This document shows, piece after piece, positions 45,245-53,938 of a DNA stretch of 64,000 bases. The DNA comes from TMP-86 sp046347195 (GTDB taxonomy: Bacteria; Pseudomonadota; Gammaproteobacteria; Steroidobacterales; Steroidobacteraceae). The position numbers were made by a program, and so were the translations under genes. The stretch lies in the NCBI GenBank assembly GCA_046347195.1, contig JAXMGQ010000024.1:1-64000 (forward strand), in the 5' to 3' direction. The notes below the pieces were generated by a model that worked only from the letters and a program-made list of their open reading frames with translations, ran no database searches and had not been told where the DNA came from. Every line of letters starts with the position of its first letter. Within the stretch, counting starts at the first letter, position 1.

Positions 45245-45271
45245 CGGATCTCCTGGAGACGACCGGCCGGC

Positions 45272-45958
45272 ATGCAGCGGCCCGACCACCGCGTGGCCAC
45301 TTTCCTGCTTGCGTTCGGCGCATTGTTTTCCATCGTGAATCCGCTGTCCGGCGCGTTCATCTTCTACGGCGCGACACGCGACCTGGCGCCGCGCACGCGC
45401 GCGCACGTCGCCCGCTGGGTCAGCATCTACGCCTTCTGCATCGTCACGGTATCACTGTACATCGGTGCGTACGTGCTGTCGTTCTTCGGCATCTCGATCC
45501 CGGTGCTGCGGGTCGCCGGCGGCATCGTCATCTGCATGTCGGGCTGGCGCATGCTGAACGAGCCCGACGCCACCGGCACGCGGCAGAGCGAGACGCCGAC
45601 GCCGCGCTCCGTCGACGTGCCGCCGAGCCGGCTCGCGTTCTATCCGCTGACCATGCCCCTCACCACGGGGCCGGGCACGATCTCGGTGGCCGTGTCGCTG
45701 GGCGCGAACCGGCCCAGCGCCGGAGCGGTCTCGCTGCTGGAGTTCTTCGTGGAGACGCTGTCGGCCACGGCGCTCCTGGCGGCGCTCATCTACTTCCTGT
45801 ATCGCCATTCCGCGCGGTTCGCCGACCTGATCGGCGGAACCGGCACGACCATCATCGTTCGCCTGTCTGCGTTCCTGCTGTTCTGCATCGGCATCCAGGT
45901 GTTCTGGACCGGCGCCGCGGAACTGCTCGCCACGCTACCCCTCAACGCCGCCCGCTGA
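45272..45958 (+). CDS. MarC family integral membrane protein
   Basis: 228-residue inner-membrane protein of the MarC/YchE (UPF0056) family with six predicted helices. It contains the family pattern FLLAFGALFSIVNPLSGAFIFYGAT, LRVAGGIVICMSGWRML and YPLTMPLTTGPGTISVA. A hydrophilic loop of about 25 residues separates helices 3 and 4. Function is not established; E. coli MarC was once linked to multidrug resistance but is not required for it. ATG 45272 has GGAGA only at a long distance. Confidence 0.92.
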   Translation: MQRPDHRVATFLLAFGALFSIVNPLSGAFIFYGATRDLAPRTRAHVARWVSIYAFCIVTVSLYIGAYVLSFFGISIPVLRVAGGIVICMSGWRMLNEPDATGTRQSETPTPRSVDVPPSRLAFYPLTMPLTTGPGTISVAVSLGANRPSAGAVSLLEFFVETLSATALLAALIYFLYRHSARFADLIGGTGTTIIVRLSAFLLFCIGIQVFWTGAAELLATLPLNAAR

Positions 45959-45966
45959 GCCGCGGG

Positions 45967-46752
45967 TCAGCCGCGCGTGCGCACGCGCAGGCTGGTCCAG
46001 CTCGTATCGGAGATCCAGCCGCCATCCACGGGCAGGCTGACGCCGTTCACGAAGCCATTGCGCTCGCTGTCGGCGAGGAAGGCGATGGCCTGCGCCACGT
46101 CCTCTGGTCGTGCGAAGCGTGCCATGGGCACGCGATCGATGATGTCCTGGTCCGAATAGGCACCGCTCCCCTGGTCCTTGAGGTCCATCTCGGTCTTGAT
46201 CCAGCCCGGGCACACGGCATTCACGCGCACGCCGCGGCCACCCCACTCCGCCGCCAGGGTCTGCGTCAGGCCGATGAGCCCATGCTTGGAGGCGTTGTAG
46301 GCGGCCCGGTGGCTGATGCCCGCGAGCCCGGCGACCGAGGCGACATTGACGATGCTGCCGCGGCCGCGCGCCAGCATCTGCGCGCCGAGGTGCCGGCACA
46401 GCAGGAAGGGGCCCAGCAGGTTGATGTCCATGACCTGCTTCCACTGCGCTGCCGTGGTCTGCTCGGCCGGGCAGATGAGGCTGATGCCCGCATTGTTGAC
46501 CAGCACGTCCAGCGCACCCTGCGTGGCAGCGACCGACCGGGTCACCTCCAGCACGAAGGCTTCCGAGGCGACATCACCGCTGTGGCCGACGGCCTCGATG
46601 CCCTCGCGGCGCAACTGCTCCACCGCCGGCTGGAGCGGCTGGAGGTCGAGCAGCACGAGGCGATGCCCGAGCCTGCCGAGAACCGAGGCGGTCACGAGTC
46701 CAAGGCCCTGGGCGGCGCCGCTGATCAAGGCGGTCTTCATCGTCGCGATCAT
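45967..46752 (-). CDS. Short-chain dehydrogenase/reductase
   Basis: 261-residue NAD(P)-dependent oxidoreductase of the classical SDR type. The cofactor loop is SGAAQGLGLVTA, with NNAG (residues about 90) and the catalytic YNASK with Ser upstream. The C-terminal PVDGGWIS is common to FabG-like members. An acidic residue after the second beta strand (VLLDLQ) favours NAD over NADP. Substrate unknown. ATG 46752 is used; ATG 46740 is equally plausible, and neither has a clear ribosome site. Convergent with marC (8-bp gap). Confidence 0.9.
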   Translation of the reverse strand: MIATMKTALISGAAQGLGLVTASVLGRLGHRLVLLDLQPLQPAVEQLRREGIEAVGHSGDVASEAFVLEVTRSVAATQGALDVLVNNAGISLICPAEQTTAAQWKQVMDINLLGPFLLCRHLGAQMLARGRGSIVNVASVAGLAGISHRAAYNASKHGLIGLTQTLAAEWGGRGVRVNAVCPGWIKTEMDLKDQGSGAYSDQDIIDRVPMARFARPEDVAQAIAFLADSERNGFVNGVSLPVDGGWISDTSWTSLRVRTRG

Positions 46753-46819
46753 CCAGGATGAGAAAAAAGTGGCGCGCAGTATAGACCGTCGACATACGTG
46801 GGTCGGTTAGAATCCGCGC

Positions 46820-47383
46820 ATGCAGGCGCTGTCCCTGGTTCCCCACCCCTCCACGCCGGCGACGCCTGTCCAGGCGGTCGTCGCAACGCTGGAGGCTGGC
46901 CCCGGCGGTTCGCTCGAATACACCGTCCGCATCGAGGCGCCGCGGCAGGCGTTGGCGTGGCCCGCCTCCCGGCCGGCCGCCTTTCGCGATGAGCTGTGGC
47001 GGCACACCTGCGTGGAGCTCTTCGCCCGCGCCGACGAGGAGGCCTACCGTGAGTTCAACTTCTCCCCGTCTTCCGAGTACGCCCTCTATGATTTCGACGG
47101 CTACCGCAGCGGCATGCGGCCGGTGCCCGCATCGCGCGGGCCGGTGATCCGCTGGCGCGAGGAGCGGGAGGCCATGACCATCAACACGCTCATCCCGGGC
47201 GAGCTGTTCGAGGTCCATCGACGCACGCCCAGTGCGTTGGCGCTGGCGGCCGTCATCGAAACCCTCGATGGCCGGCAATCCTTCTGGGCGTTGCATCATC
47301 CCGCACGCAAGCCCGATTTCCATCATCGCGATGGATTCATTCTCCACTGGCCGGCGTCGCGGCCACAGGAGCCCGTGGCGTGA
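46820..47383 (+). CDS. DOMON-like domain protein
   Basis: 187-residue protein with a DOMON-like (carbohydrate- or haem-binding type) beta-sandwich: ALAWPASRPAAFRDELWRHTCVELFARADEEAYREFNFSPS-type core and FWALHHPARKPDFHHRDGFI near the end. No signal peptide is visible, so it is probably cytoplasmic. The GTG of the following NamZ gene overlaps its stop codon (GTGA), indicating coupled synthesis. This neighbour suggests a role with amino sugars or muropeptides, but no activity is demonstrated for this subgroup. Confidence 0.83.
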   Translation: MQALSLVPHPSTPATPVQAVVATLEAGPGGSLEYTVRIEAPRQALAWPASRPAAFRDELWRHTCVELFARADEEAYREFNFSPSSEYALYDFDGYRSGMRPVPASRGPVIRWREEREAMTINTLIPGELFEVHRRTPSALALAAVIETLDGRQSFWALHHPARKPDFHHRDGFILHWPASRPQEPVA

Positions 47384-48591
47384 AATTCGGCATCGAGCGA
47401 CTCCTAGAGGATTCCATGCTGCGCCGCGGCCTGTCGGGCCGGCGCGTCGCGTTGCTCGCGCATCCCGCTTCGGTCACCCGCGACCTCACGCATTCGCTCG
47501 ATGCGCTGGCCGCGGCCGGTGACGTCCAGCTCACCGCGGCGTTCGGCCCCCAGCATGGCCTGCGGGGCGACAAGCAGGACAACATGGTGGAATCGCCCGA
47601 TTTCCAGGATCCGCGGCTCGGCATCCCGGTGTTCAGCCTGTATGGCGAGGTGCGCCGCCCGACGCCCGCCATGCTGGAGAGCTTCGATGTCCTGCTCGTG
47701 GACCTGCAGGACCTGGGCTGCCGCATCTACACGTTCATCACCACCTTGCGCTACGTGCTCGAAGCCGCCGCCGCCGCGGGCAAGTCCGTGTGGGTGCTGG
47801 ACCGTCCCAATCCCGTGGGCCGGCCGGTCGAGGGCCTGTCGCTTCGCGCGGGCTGGGAAAGCTTCGTCGGCGCCGGTGCGATGCCCATGCGGCACGGGCT
47901 CACCCTCGGGGAGATGGGCCGTTGGTTCATCCGCGAGTTGAAGCTCGAGGTGGACTACCGGGTGGTCCCGCTCGCGGGCTGGCAGCCGGACGCCGCGCCC
48001 GGCCATGGCTGGCCGCTGGGCGAGCGCACCTGGATCAATCCCAGCCCCAACGCGCCCAACCTGTCGATGGCGCGCTGCTACGCCGGCACGGTGATGCTCG
48101 AGGGCACGACCCTGTCGGAAGGACGCGGCACCACGCGTCCGCTGGAACTGTTCGGCGCGCCGGACCTCGACGCCGAGGAAATCATCGCGGGCATGCATGC
48201 GCTCGCGCCTCGATGGCTCACCGGCTGCCGGCTGCGCGCCTGCTGGTTCGAGCCCACCTTCCACAAGCACGTGGGCAAGCTGTGTTCGGGGGTGCAGGTC
48301 CACGTCGAGGATGGCAGCTATCGGCACGGTGATTTCACGCCGTGGCGCCTCCAGGCCCTGGCCTTCAAGGTGCTGCGCAAGCTGCGGCCCGACTACCCGT
48401 TGTGGCGCGACTTTCCCTACGAATACGAGCGCGACCGGCTCGCTATCGACCTGATCAACGGCAGTCCCCTCTTGCGCCAGTGGGTCGATGATGCCGCCGG
48501 CGCGCCCGCCGATCTCGACGCACTCGCATCGCAGGATGAACGCGCATGGCGTGAAGCAAGCGATGAGTTGCTGCTGTATCGCAGCGCGTGA
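47380..48591 (+). CDS. namZ: DUF1343 / NamZ-type exo-beta-N-acetylmuramidase
   Basis: 403-residue member of the family whose Bacillus founder, NamZ, releases terminal N-acetylmuramic acid from peptidoglycan fragments. Conserved stretches are FGPQHGLRGDKQDNM, LLVDLQDLGCRIYTFITTL, VWVLDRPNPVG, WINPSPNAPNL and EGTTLSEGRGTTRPLE. The catalytic Glu is expected within these last segments. No signal peptide is seen, which fits cytoplasmic cell-wall recycling rather than secretion. GTG 47380 overlaps the preceding gene's stop. Recycling partners such as AmgK/MurU are not in the window. Confidence 0.9.
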   Translation: MKFGIERLLEDSMLRRGLSGRRVALLAHPASVTRDLTHSLDALAAAGDVQLTAAFGPQHGLRGDKQDNMVESPDFQDPRLGIPVFSLYGEVRRPTPAMLESFDVLLVDLQDLGCRIYTFITTLRYVLEAAAAAGKSVWVLDRPNPVGRPVEGLSLRAGWESFVGAGAMPMRHGLTLGEMGRWFIRELKLEVDYRVVPLAGWQPDAAPGHGWPLGERTWINPSPNAPNLSMARCYAGTVMLEGTTLSEGRGTTRPLELFGAPDLDAEEIIAGMHALAPRWLTGCRLRACWFEPTFHKHVGKLCSGVQVHVEDGSYRHGDFTPWRLQALAFKVLRKLRPDYPLWRDFPYEYERDRLAIDLINGSPLLRQWVDDAAGAPADLDALASQDERAWREASDELLLYRSA

Positions 48592-48699
48592 GTCCCAGCC
48601 GCGGAAGGATTATGTCTGCTTCATCCCCACGCCGGCCGAAACCGTAGTATTTCGTCTGGGAATTGTCGCGGTGATCGCGATCTTGGAGGCAAGGACCGC

Positions 48700-49056
48700 A
48701 TGAACCAGCGAAGCCTGATCCAACGATGGCTGTCCGCATGGCGTGGCAGTCCCGAAAGACCCGAGGGCGAGACGCCGCATCGATGGCGCGCCGTGTCGAT
48801 CATTCCCGGTGAACGGTGTTGCCGCAGCGCCCAGCGTTGCGGTTCTCACCGCTGGCTTTCCACCCAGGCACCGCGGCTGCCGTTGCCGGCCTGCGACGCC
48901 GCGGTGTGCGACTGCCGCTACCGTCATCATCCGGACCGTCGCGGCCGCTCGCGGCGACGCGTGGACCGGGAAGAGATCGCACGGCATTTCGAGGGCACGG
49001 ACCGGCGACGCGCGGATCGCGGCCGGCGCTCGTCGGATCGCATCGCGATCCCCTGA
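48700..49056 (+). CDS. Small Cys/Arg-rich conserved hypothetical protein
   Basis: 118-residue protein. ATG 48700 has an excellent ribosome region (GGAGG and AAGGA). The middle portion has a pattern I recall from small unnamed proteobacterial proteins: WRAVSIIPGERCC, then WLSTQAPRLPLPACDAAVCDCRYRHHPDRR. Six Cys, several in pairs, plus His suggest metal binding. The ends are Arg-rich, so nucleic-acid contact is possible. No signal peptide or membrane helix. It lies alone, 108 bp after namZ and 124 bp from the convergent amidohydrolase. Function unknown. Confidence 0.68.
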   Translation: MNQRSLIQRWLSAWRGSPERPEGETPHRWRAVSIIPGERCCRSAQRCGSHRWLSTQAPRLPLPACDAAVCDCRYRHHPDRRGRSRRRVDREEIARHFEGTDRRRADRGRRSSDRIAIP

Positions 49057-49180
49057 TCCGCGCGGCGCGGTGAGGTTCAGCCCGGCTTTGCGGCGCCCGC
49101 GGCGGCGCTGCGCGATGAACACGCGTGGCGGGAAAACTGCCGCGAACTGCTGCTGCATGAAGATGATTGAAACGCGCCGA

Positions 49181-50572
49181 TCACCTACCCGCCGGCGCGC
49201 GGCACGCTGACCCGGCGGCCGCGGCCGGCCGACCGGACGATCGCCGGTCGATCTCGACCTTGCCGTCCTTCATCACCCACACAACCTGCCGGGTCACGGC
49301 GCGGATATCCGCCAGTGGCGTGCCGCGGACCCCGACGATGTCCGCCATGAACCCCGGCACAAGCCGGCCGAGGCGATCCTGCTGGCCGAGAAGGCGCGCG
49401 CCGTCGACGGTGGCCGCGCGCAACGCCTCGGCCGGCGTGAAACCCGCCGCGACGAACCACTCGAGTTCGCGGGTGTTCTCACCGAACATCGTCATCACCG
49501 CGTCCGAGCCCATCGCGATCGGCACGCCCGCCCGATGAGCGCGGCCGAGCATGTCGAGGTTGCGTTCGACGAACGCCTGCAGCGCCCGGGCCGCATCCGC
49601 GTCGTAGCCGTACTCGAGGCGGTGCTCGGCGTAGTAGCGATTATGGTCGACCGTCGGCACGTAGAACACGCCGCTGGCCGCCCAGCTACGCAGCGTCTCG
49701 TCGTCGACGCCGACCGAGTGCTCTATCGAATCGACCCCCGCACGGATCGCCTCGGGCACGACCGACGGGCCGTAAGCGTGCACCGCAACCCGTACGCCAC
49801 CCGCGTGGGCGATATCGACGGCCGCTTTGATCTCAGGATACTGGTAGATCTGCTCGCCCGTGAGGTCTGCGCCTGTACCGGTGGTTGCGAAGATCTTGAG
49901 CCACGACGCTTTGCTCGCCACGACCTCGCGTGCGCGCTGACTGAAGGCGGCGACCCGTTCGTCGGGTGTCCCTCCCGCCCCCAGCGGCATGGTGAGAGGA
50001 TGGATGCCGACGCCCGACAGGTACAGCCGCGGCCCTGGCACCACGCCGTGGTCGATCAACTCGCGCAGCTCGAAGTCGACTCCGTCGAGCGCGAGCAGGT
50101 CACGCGCGGTCGTCACCCCCACCGCGAGCGTCCTCGCAGCGTTGTCGATTCCAGCGAGCAGCCGCTCCTGCGGCGGTGTTTCGTTCAGCAGCTGCTTCCA
50201 CGGATCTCCTCGTGAAGCGGCACAAAACCCGTAGGTCATGTGGACGTGTGCGTCGATGAGTCCGGGAATCGCCGTCAGGCCGGGGAGGGTGATACGCCGG
50301 GCCGCCGGGTAACGCCGCTTCAGACCTGAGCCGATCGCCACGATGGTTCGGCCCTCGATGACGATCTCGCGGCCGGCGAGCCGCTCACCTGTACCGTCGA
50401 CGAGCGATTCGAACACCAGCCGCAGCTGGCGCGGCGCAGACAGCGTTCGCGTACTCATCGCCGCGCCGTCGGACACGGTTGGCGTCAGGCCCGCACCGGC
50501 GACCAGCAGCGCCAGCCACGCGAGCCAGCCCGCGAGGGCGGAAGCCGAACCGTGCCGGCGCGTCGAATTCAT
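49181..50572 (-). CDS. Exported metal-dependent amidohydrolase
   Basis: 463-residue enzyme of the amidohydrolase superfamily (imidazolonepropionase/prolidase-like branch). A signal peptide (ALAGWLAWLALLVAGAGL) indicates periplasmic location. Metal ligands are in GLIDAHVHMTYG, WLKIFATTG (Lys), VAVHAYG, SIEHSVGVD and MGSDAVMT, the usual HxH-K-H-H-D order. The C-terminal 18 residues are Ala/Arg-rich extras. It starts 11 nt after the TonB-dependent receptor stop in the same direction, so it probably hydrolyses the compound that the receptor brings into the periplasm. The substrate is unknown; relatives cleave dipeptides, cyclic amides or lactones. Confidence 0.9.
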   Translation of the reverse strand: MNSTRRHGSASALAGWLAWLALLVAGAGLTPTVSDGAAMSTRTLSAPRQLRLVFESLVDGTGERLAGREIVIEGRTIVAIGSGLKRRYPAARRITLPGLTAIPGLIDAHVHMTYGFCAASRGDPWKQLLNETPPQERLLAGIDNAARTLAVGVTTARDLLALDGVDFELRELIDHGVVPGPRLYLSGVGIHPLTMPLGAGGTPDERVAAFSQRAREVVASKASWLKIFATTGTGADLTGEQIYQYPEIKAAVDIAHAGGVRVAVHAYGPSVVPEAIRAGVDSIEHSVGVDDETLRSWAASGVFYVPTVDHNRYYAEHRLEYGYDADAARALQAFVERNLDMLGRAHRAGVPIAMGSDAVMTMFGENTRELEWFVAAGFTPAEALRAATVDGARLLGQQDRLGRLVPGFMADIVGVRGTPLADIRAVTRQVVWVMKDGKVEIDRRSSGRPAAAAGSACRAPAGR

Positions 50573-50583
50573 CTCCGTCTCGC

Positions 50584-52761
50584 TCAGAACCGGACACCCA
50601 CATCGGCGCCGTAGGTGCGCGGCCGCGCGAACAAGCTGAACGGAACACCGAGAAAGCTGATGCCGCGCATCGTGCGGTAGGTCTTGTCACCGAGATTCTG
50701 GCCGTACAGGCTGAGCTGCCAGCGATCGCTCAGGTCGAAGTTGACGGAAGCGTTCCACAACCCGTAGCCGCCCTGCCGGTCGTTCTCGCGGTTGTCGGGA
50801 TTGAAGAACTGCTCACCCCGGTAGCCGTAGCCGAGGGCCGCCCGCCCCTTTACCGAGCCCATCGGAAACTCATAGGCGGCGGTTACATTGGCGGTCCACT
50901 TCGGCGCGCGCGGCAGGACGTTGCCCGCCACGTTCAGCAGCCCGCCGGTCGTGGCATCGACTGCACCGCCGGGGAAGTCGTCGAACGTGGCCTTGCTATA
51001 GCCGAGGCCGACATCGAGACTGAAGCGATCGGTGACGAGTGCCGTCGCCTCGGTCTCGAAGCCACGGGTCTTGACGGATGCGGCATTCGAAACGAGCAGA
51101 GCGGTTGTGCCGGTGCCCGGATCGAAGCGGAACTGGAACACCTGGTAGTTACGGTATTTCGCGAGGTAGGTCGCGAGGTTGAGGCGCAGCCGGCCGTTCA
51201 GGAGATCGGACTTCACCCCCAGCTCGTAGCTGTCGACCTTCTCTTCCTGGTACGGCAGGTCCGAGGCGACGCGGATCAGGTCGACGTTGTAGCCACCGCT
51301 CTTGTAACCGCTCGAGTAGGTGAAGTAGGCCGAGGACCTTTCGCTGAGCTTGTACTTCAGGCTCGCCGTCTCGGTGAAGTAATTCTCGCTGCGGCTGAGG
51401 TTCTCATCGAGAAGCAGCGCAAGGCCGAAGCCGGGAAACACGTTCTGGTGGATCTTCGCATCCTTGCGCTCGTCCGTGAAGCGCACGCCGCCGCTCAAGG
51501 TCAGGCGCTCGGTCAGGTCATAGTTTGCGTTGGCGAACAGCGCCCAGTTGCGGGTATCGACCGCCGAATGCTGCGTGGCGGCGTCGACCCCCTGCGGCGG
51601 GCCGCCGAAGCCGGGTCCTAGCGCGACGATGCGGTCGGTGTTGGCCTTCTGGTCGAAGTAGAAGGCGCCGAGCACGTATCGGAAGCGCTCACTACCGCGA
51701 GAAGCGAGGCGGAACTCCTGGGTGAAGTGTTTGAAATGATCCTGGAAATAGCGCGCATTGAGCGTGAACACGCGTGTCGCGTCCTCATCGCTCCCGGTCT
51801 TGCGATCGGCGGCGCGATAGCCGGTGATGGCCGTCAACACGAAGTCGTTGGCAAGCTTGTAGTCGATCGTCAGGCCGCTGCCCCAGCCCTTGTTGTTGTC
51901 GATGAGGTCGGCGTCCTGGTCGACAATGAAGTTGGGCGCAGCCGCCGGGTTGCCGACGGCGTTCTCGTAGGACGCGTCCGGCTCGAGGAACAGCGTCCGG
52001 TTGTTCTGACGGCGAGCGTCGAAGCTTAAGTTGATATCGAGCGCATCGCTCGGCTTGAACAGGAATCTCGCGCGTGCCAGCGTGAAGTTGTTGGTCATGA
52101 GCTTGCTGCCATCGAATAGGTTGTCGATATAGCCGCCTTGGCGCTGTGTGGCGACGGACAGCCGTGCCGCCGAGCTCTGGCCGAGCGGCAGGTTCACGAC
52201 ACCTGAACCGTTGAATGTGTGGAAATTCCCGCCACCCACGCGCCACTCGCTGCTGAACTCACCGATCACCGGCGCGTTGGTGATGATGTCGATGACGCCG
52301 GAGGAACTGTTCTTGCCGAACAGAGTGCCCTGCGGCCCGCGCAGCACCTCGATCTGGCGCAGGTCGACCAGGCCCTGGTCGACTGCCAACGACTGGCCGG
52401 CGAACACTCCGTCGATGTAGACGCCGACGCGGGTGTCGAAACCGATGTTGCGCGCGAAGTCGCCGATGCCGCGGATGCCGATGAAGGTCTCGGCGGACGC
52501 TCCGGTCTCGCCAAAGACCATGTTCGGCACCGAGAACTCGAGTCCCTGGAGCGTCGCCTCGTGCAACTCCTTGATCATGGTGCCGCTGAGAGCGGTGATC
52601 GACAGGGGCACGTTCTGCAGGTTCTCCTCGCGATGCCGCGCGGTGACGACGACCTCATCGAGTGCCGTGACCGTGGCCTCGGACTGCGGCCAGGCAGGAG
52701 CTGTAATGAAGCTCAGACCGAGCGCCAGGAATGCAAACGAAGGCGTCTGCGAAGTCGTCAT
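50584..52761 (-). CDS. TonB-dependent outer-membrane receptor
   Basis: 725-residue active-transport channel. Signal peptide ending PAWPQ, then a plug domain beginning with LDEVVVTARHREENLQNVPLSITALSG, IRGIGD and VYIDGVFAG...IEVLRGPQGTLFGKNSSSGVIDI. A 22-strand barrel follows, with the C-terminal strand ending in aromatic FARPRTYGADVGVRF. The type is common in Sphingomonads and Steroidobacter-like bacteria for uptake of sugars, steroids or other organics. No siderophore-specific feature is seen. Its promoter should be in the 105 bp after the AraC stop. It forms a unit with the amidohydrolase. Confidence 0.95.
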   Translation of the reverse strand: MTTSQTPSFAFLALGLSFITAPAWPQSEATVTALDEVVVTARHREENLQNVPLSITALSGTMIKELHEATLQGLEFSVPNMVFGETGASAETFIGIRGIGDFARNIGFDTRVGVYIDGVFAGQSLAVDQGLVDLRQIEVLRGPQGTLFGKNSSSGVIDIITNAPVIGEFSSEWRVGGGNFHTFNGSGVVNLPLGQSSAARLSVATQRQGGYIDNLFDGSKLMTNNFTLARARFLFKPSDALDINLSFDARRQNNRTLFLEPDASYENAVGNPAAAPNFIVDQDADLIDNNKGWGSGLTIDYKLANDFVLTAITGYRAADRKTGSDEDATRVFTLNARYFQDHFKHFTQEFRLASRGSERFRYVLGAFYFDQKANTDRIVALGPGFGGPPQGVDAATQHSAVDTRNWALFANANYDLTERLTLSGGVRFTDERKDAKIHQNVFPGFGLALLLDENLSRSENYFTETASLKYKLSERSSAYFTYSSGYKSGGYNVDLIRVASDLPYQEEKVDSYELGVKSDLLNGRLRLNLATYLAKYRNYQVFQFRFDPGTGTTALLVSNAASVKTRGFETEATALVTDRFSLDVGLGYSKATFDDFPGGAVDATTGGLLNVAGNVLPRAPKWTANVTAAYEFPMGSVKGRAALGYGYRGEQFFNPDNRENDRQGGYGLWNASVNFDLSDRWQLSLYGQNLGDKTYRTMRGISFLGVPFSLFARPRTYGADVGVRF

Positions 52762-52866
52762 GGAGTCCTCACCAACGGCGGCGCCGGGCTCACTGCCGGC
52801 CAGCCGTAACTTAGGTAATGGACGTCCGGGGATCTTGCGAAATCCGCACTTCCACTTTCGGCGGCG

Positions 52867-53925
52867 TCACTTTCGAAGCCGGACGTGGCGTGGCGTGATG
52901 CCGAAGTGCTGACGAAAGGCGGTGGAGAAGGCCGCCGCCTGCCCATACCCGACCCTGTCGGCGACGACCGCAATCGGCAGCGAAGTCTCCTGCAGCAGCT
53001 TCCAGCCGAGGGCTTGCAAGCGGAGCTCGAGGCGATACTCCGAGATCGTCTGTTCGAACAGATGCTTGAAGCCGAAGGTGAGCTTGTTGCGGTTGATGCC
53101 GACGCGCCGGGAGAGCGCCTGGATGCTCGGCTTTCCGGCCGGGGTCTGCGCGAGGATTCGCCGCACCTCGTGCAGCGCGTCGACGTCCCGCGGCAGGAGC
53201 CGAACGGTTGATTCGGCATGGCTGCACGGCCGCAGCACCTTCGACATCATGCAGATAAGTTCGGTCGCCTTGGCCTCGAGGTGAACGCGCCTGAGGTCCC
53301 CCGCGTAGCGCTCTCCGAGCAGCTGGTTCATCGCCAGCGCCATTTCGGCCGACAGCGACCAGTTTTCCAGCACGAAGTCGTCAGCGCCTTGGGCAAGCCG
53401 GCGCAGCGGGTCGGTAAGGCCGATCGAATCGAGCCTGAATCGCTCCGTCAATAGCCGCGGGCGCATGAACACCGTCACCCAGTCGAAGGCGACACCGCCC
53501 TCGATCCACTCCTCGTCAGGCAGTCCGACCGGCTGGTGCAACACCTGGCAAAGCGGGCCCTCGAGTTCGCTGCAGGCATGGCCCTCGAACTGCATCAGGG
53601 TACGCGCAGCCTTGCGGAAGTGGACCCGCGTCCAACCCTCGCCGACCCCGTGATAGCTGAGATCGCGATCGAAGCGACAGCGCATGCCGACGACGATGAG
53701 TTCGTCGTCGAACGACGCGATATCGAGGGTGCCGCTGCCGAACTGCGGCAGGATCCGCGAATTGATCAGGGAGATATCGCCATCCTTCGTCAGCATCGGC
53801 TGCGACGACTCGCCGCAGAGCATGCGATGCCAGTGGCCTATCCCTTCGAACAGGTTGGCCGAATCGAGCGCGTGGACTTCGGAAGAGCGCATCTGTTGGT
53901 TGTCCAGGCCATCCACAGCGCACAT
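52867..53925 (-). CDS. AraC-family transcriptional regulator
   Basis: About 352 residues. The C-terminal 100 residues hold the two helix-turn-helix motifs: SIQALSRRVGINRNKLTFGFKHLF and PIAVVADRVGYGQAAAFSTAFRQHFGITPRHVR. The N-terminal 240 residues are a diverged ligand-binding region of unknown specificity. The start is uncertain: ATG 53925 is chosen because GAGGTGG precedes it, overlapping the stop of the SPFH gene; GTG 53937 and ATG 53892 are alternatives. It is placed directly before the TonB receptor and amidohydrolase in the same orientation, so it probably regulates them in response to their substrate. Confidence 0.88.
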   Translation of the reverse strand: MCAVDGLDNQQMRSSEVHALDSANLFEGIGHWHRMLCGESSQPMLTKDGDISLINSRILPQFGSGTLDIASFDDELIVVGMRCRFDRDLSYHGVGEGWTRVHFRKAARTLMQFEGHACSELEGPLCQVLHQPVGLPDEEWIEGGVAFDWVTVFMRPRLLTERFRLDSIGLTDPLRRLAQGADDFVLENWSLSAEMALAMNQLLGERYAGDLRRVHLEAKATELICMMSKVLRPCSHAESTVRLLPRDVDALHEVRRILAQTPAGKPSIQALSRRVGINRNKLTFGFKHLFEQTISEYRLELRLQALGWKLLQETSLPIAVVADRVGYGQAAAFSTAFRQHFGITPRHVRLRK

Positions 53926-53938
53926 TCCGCGGGCCACC

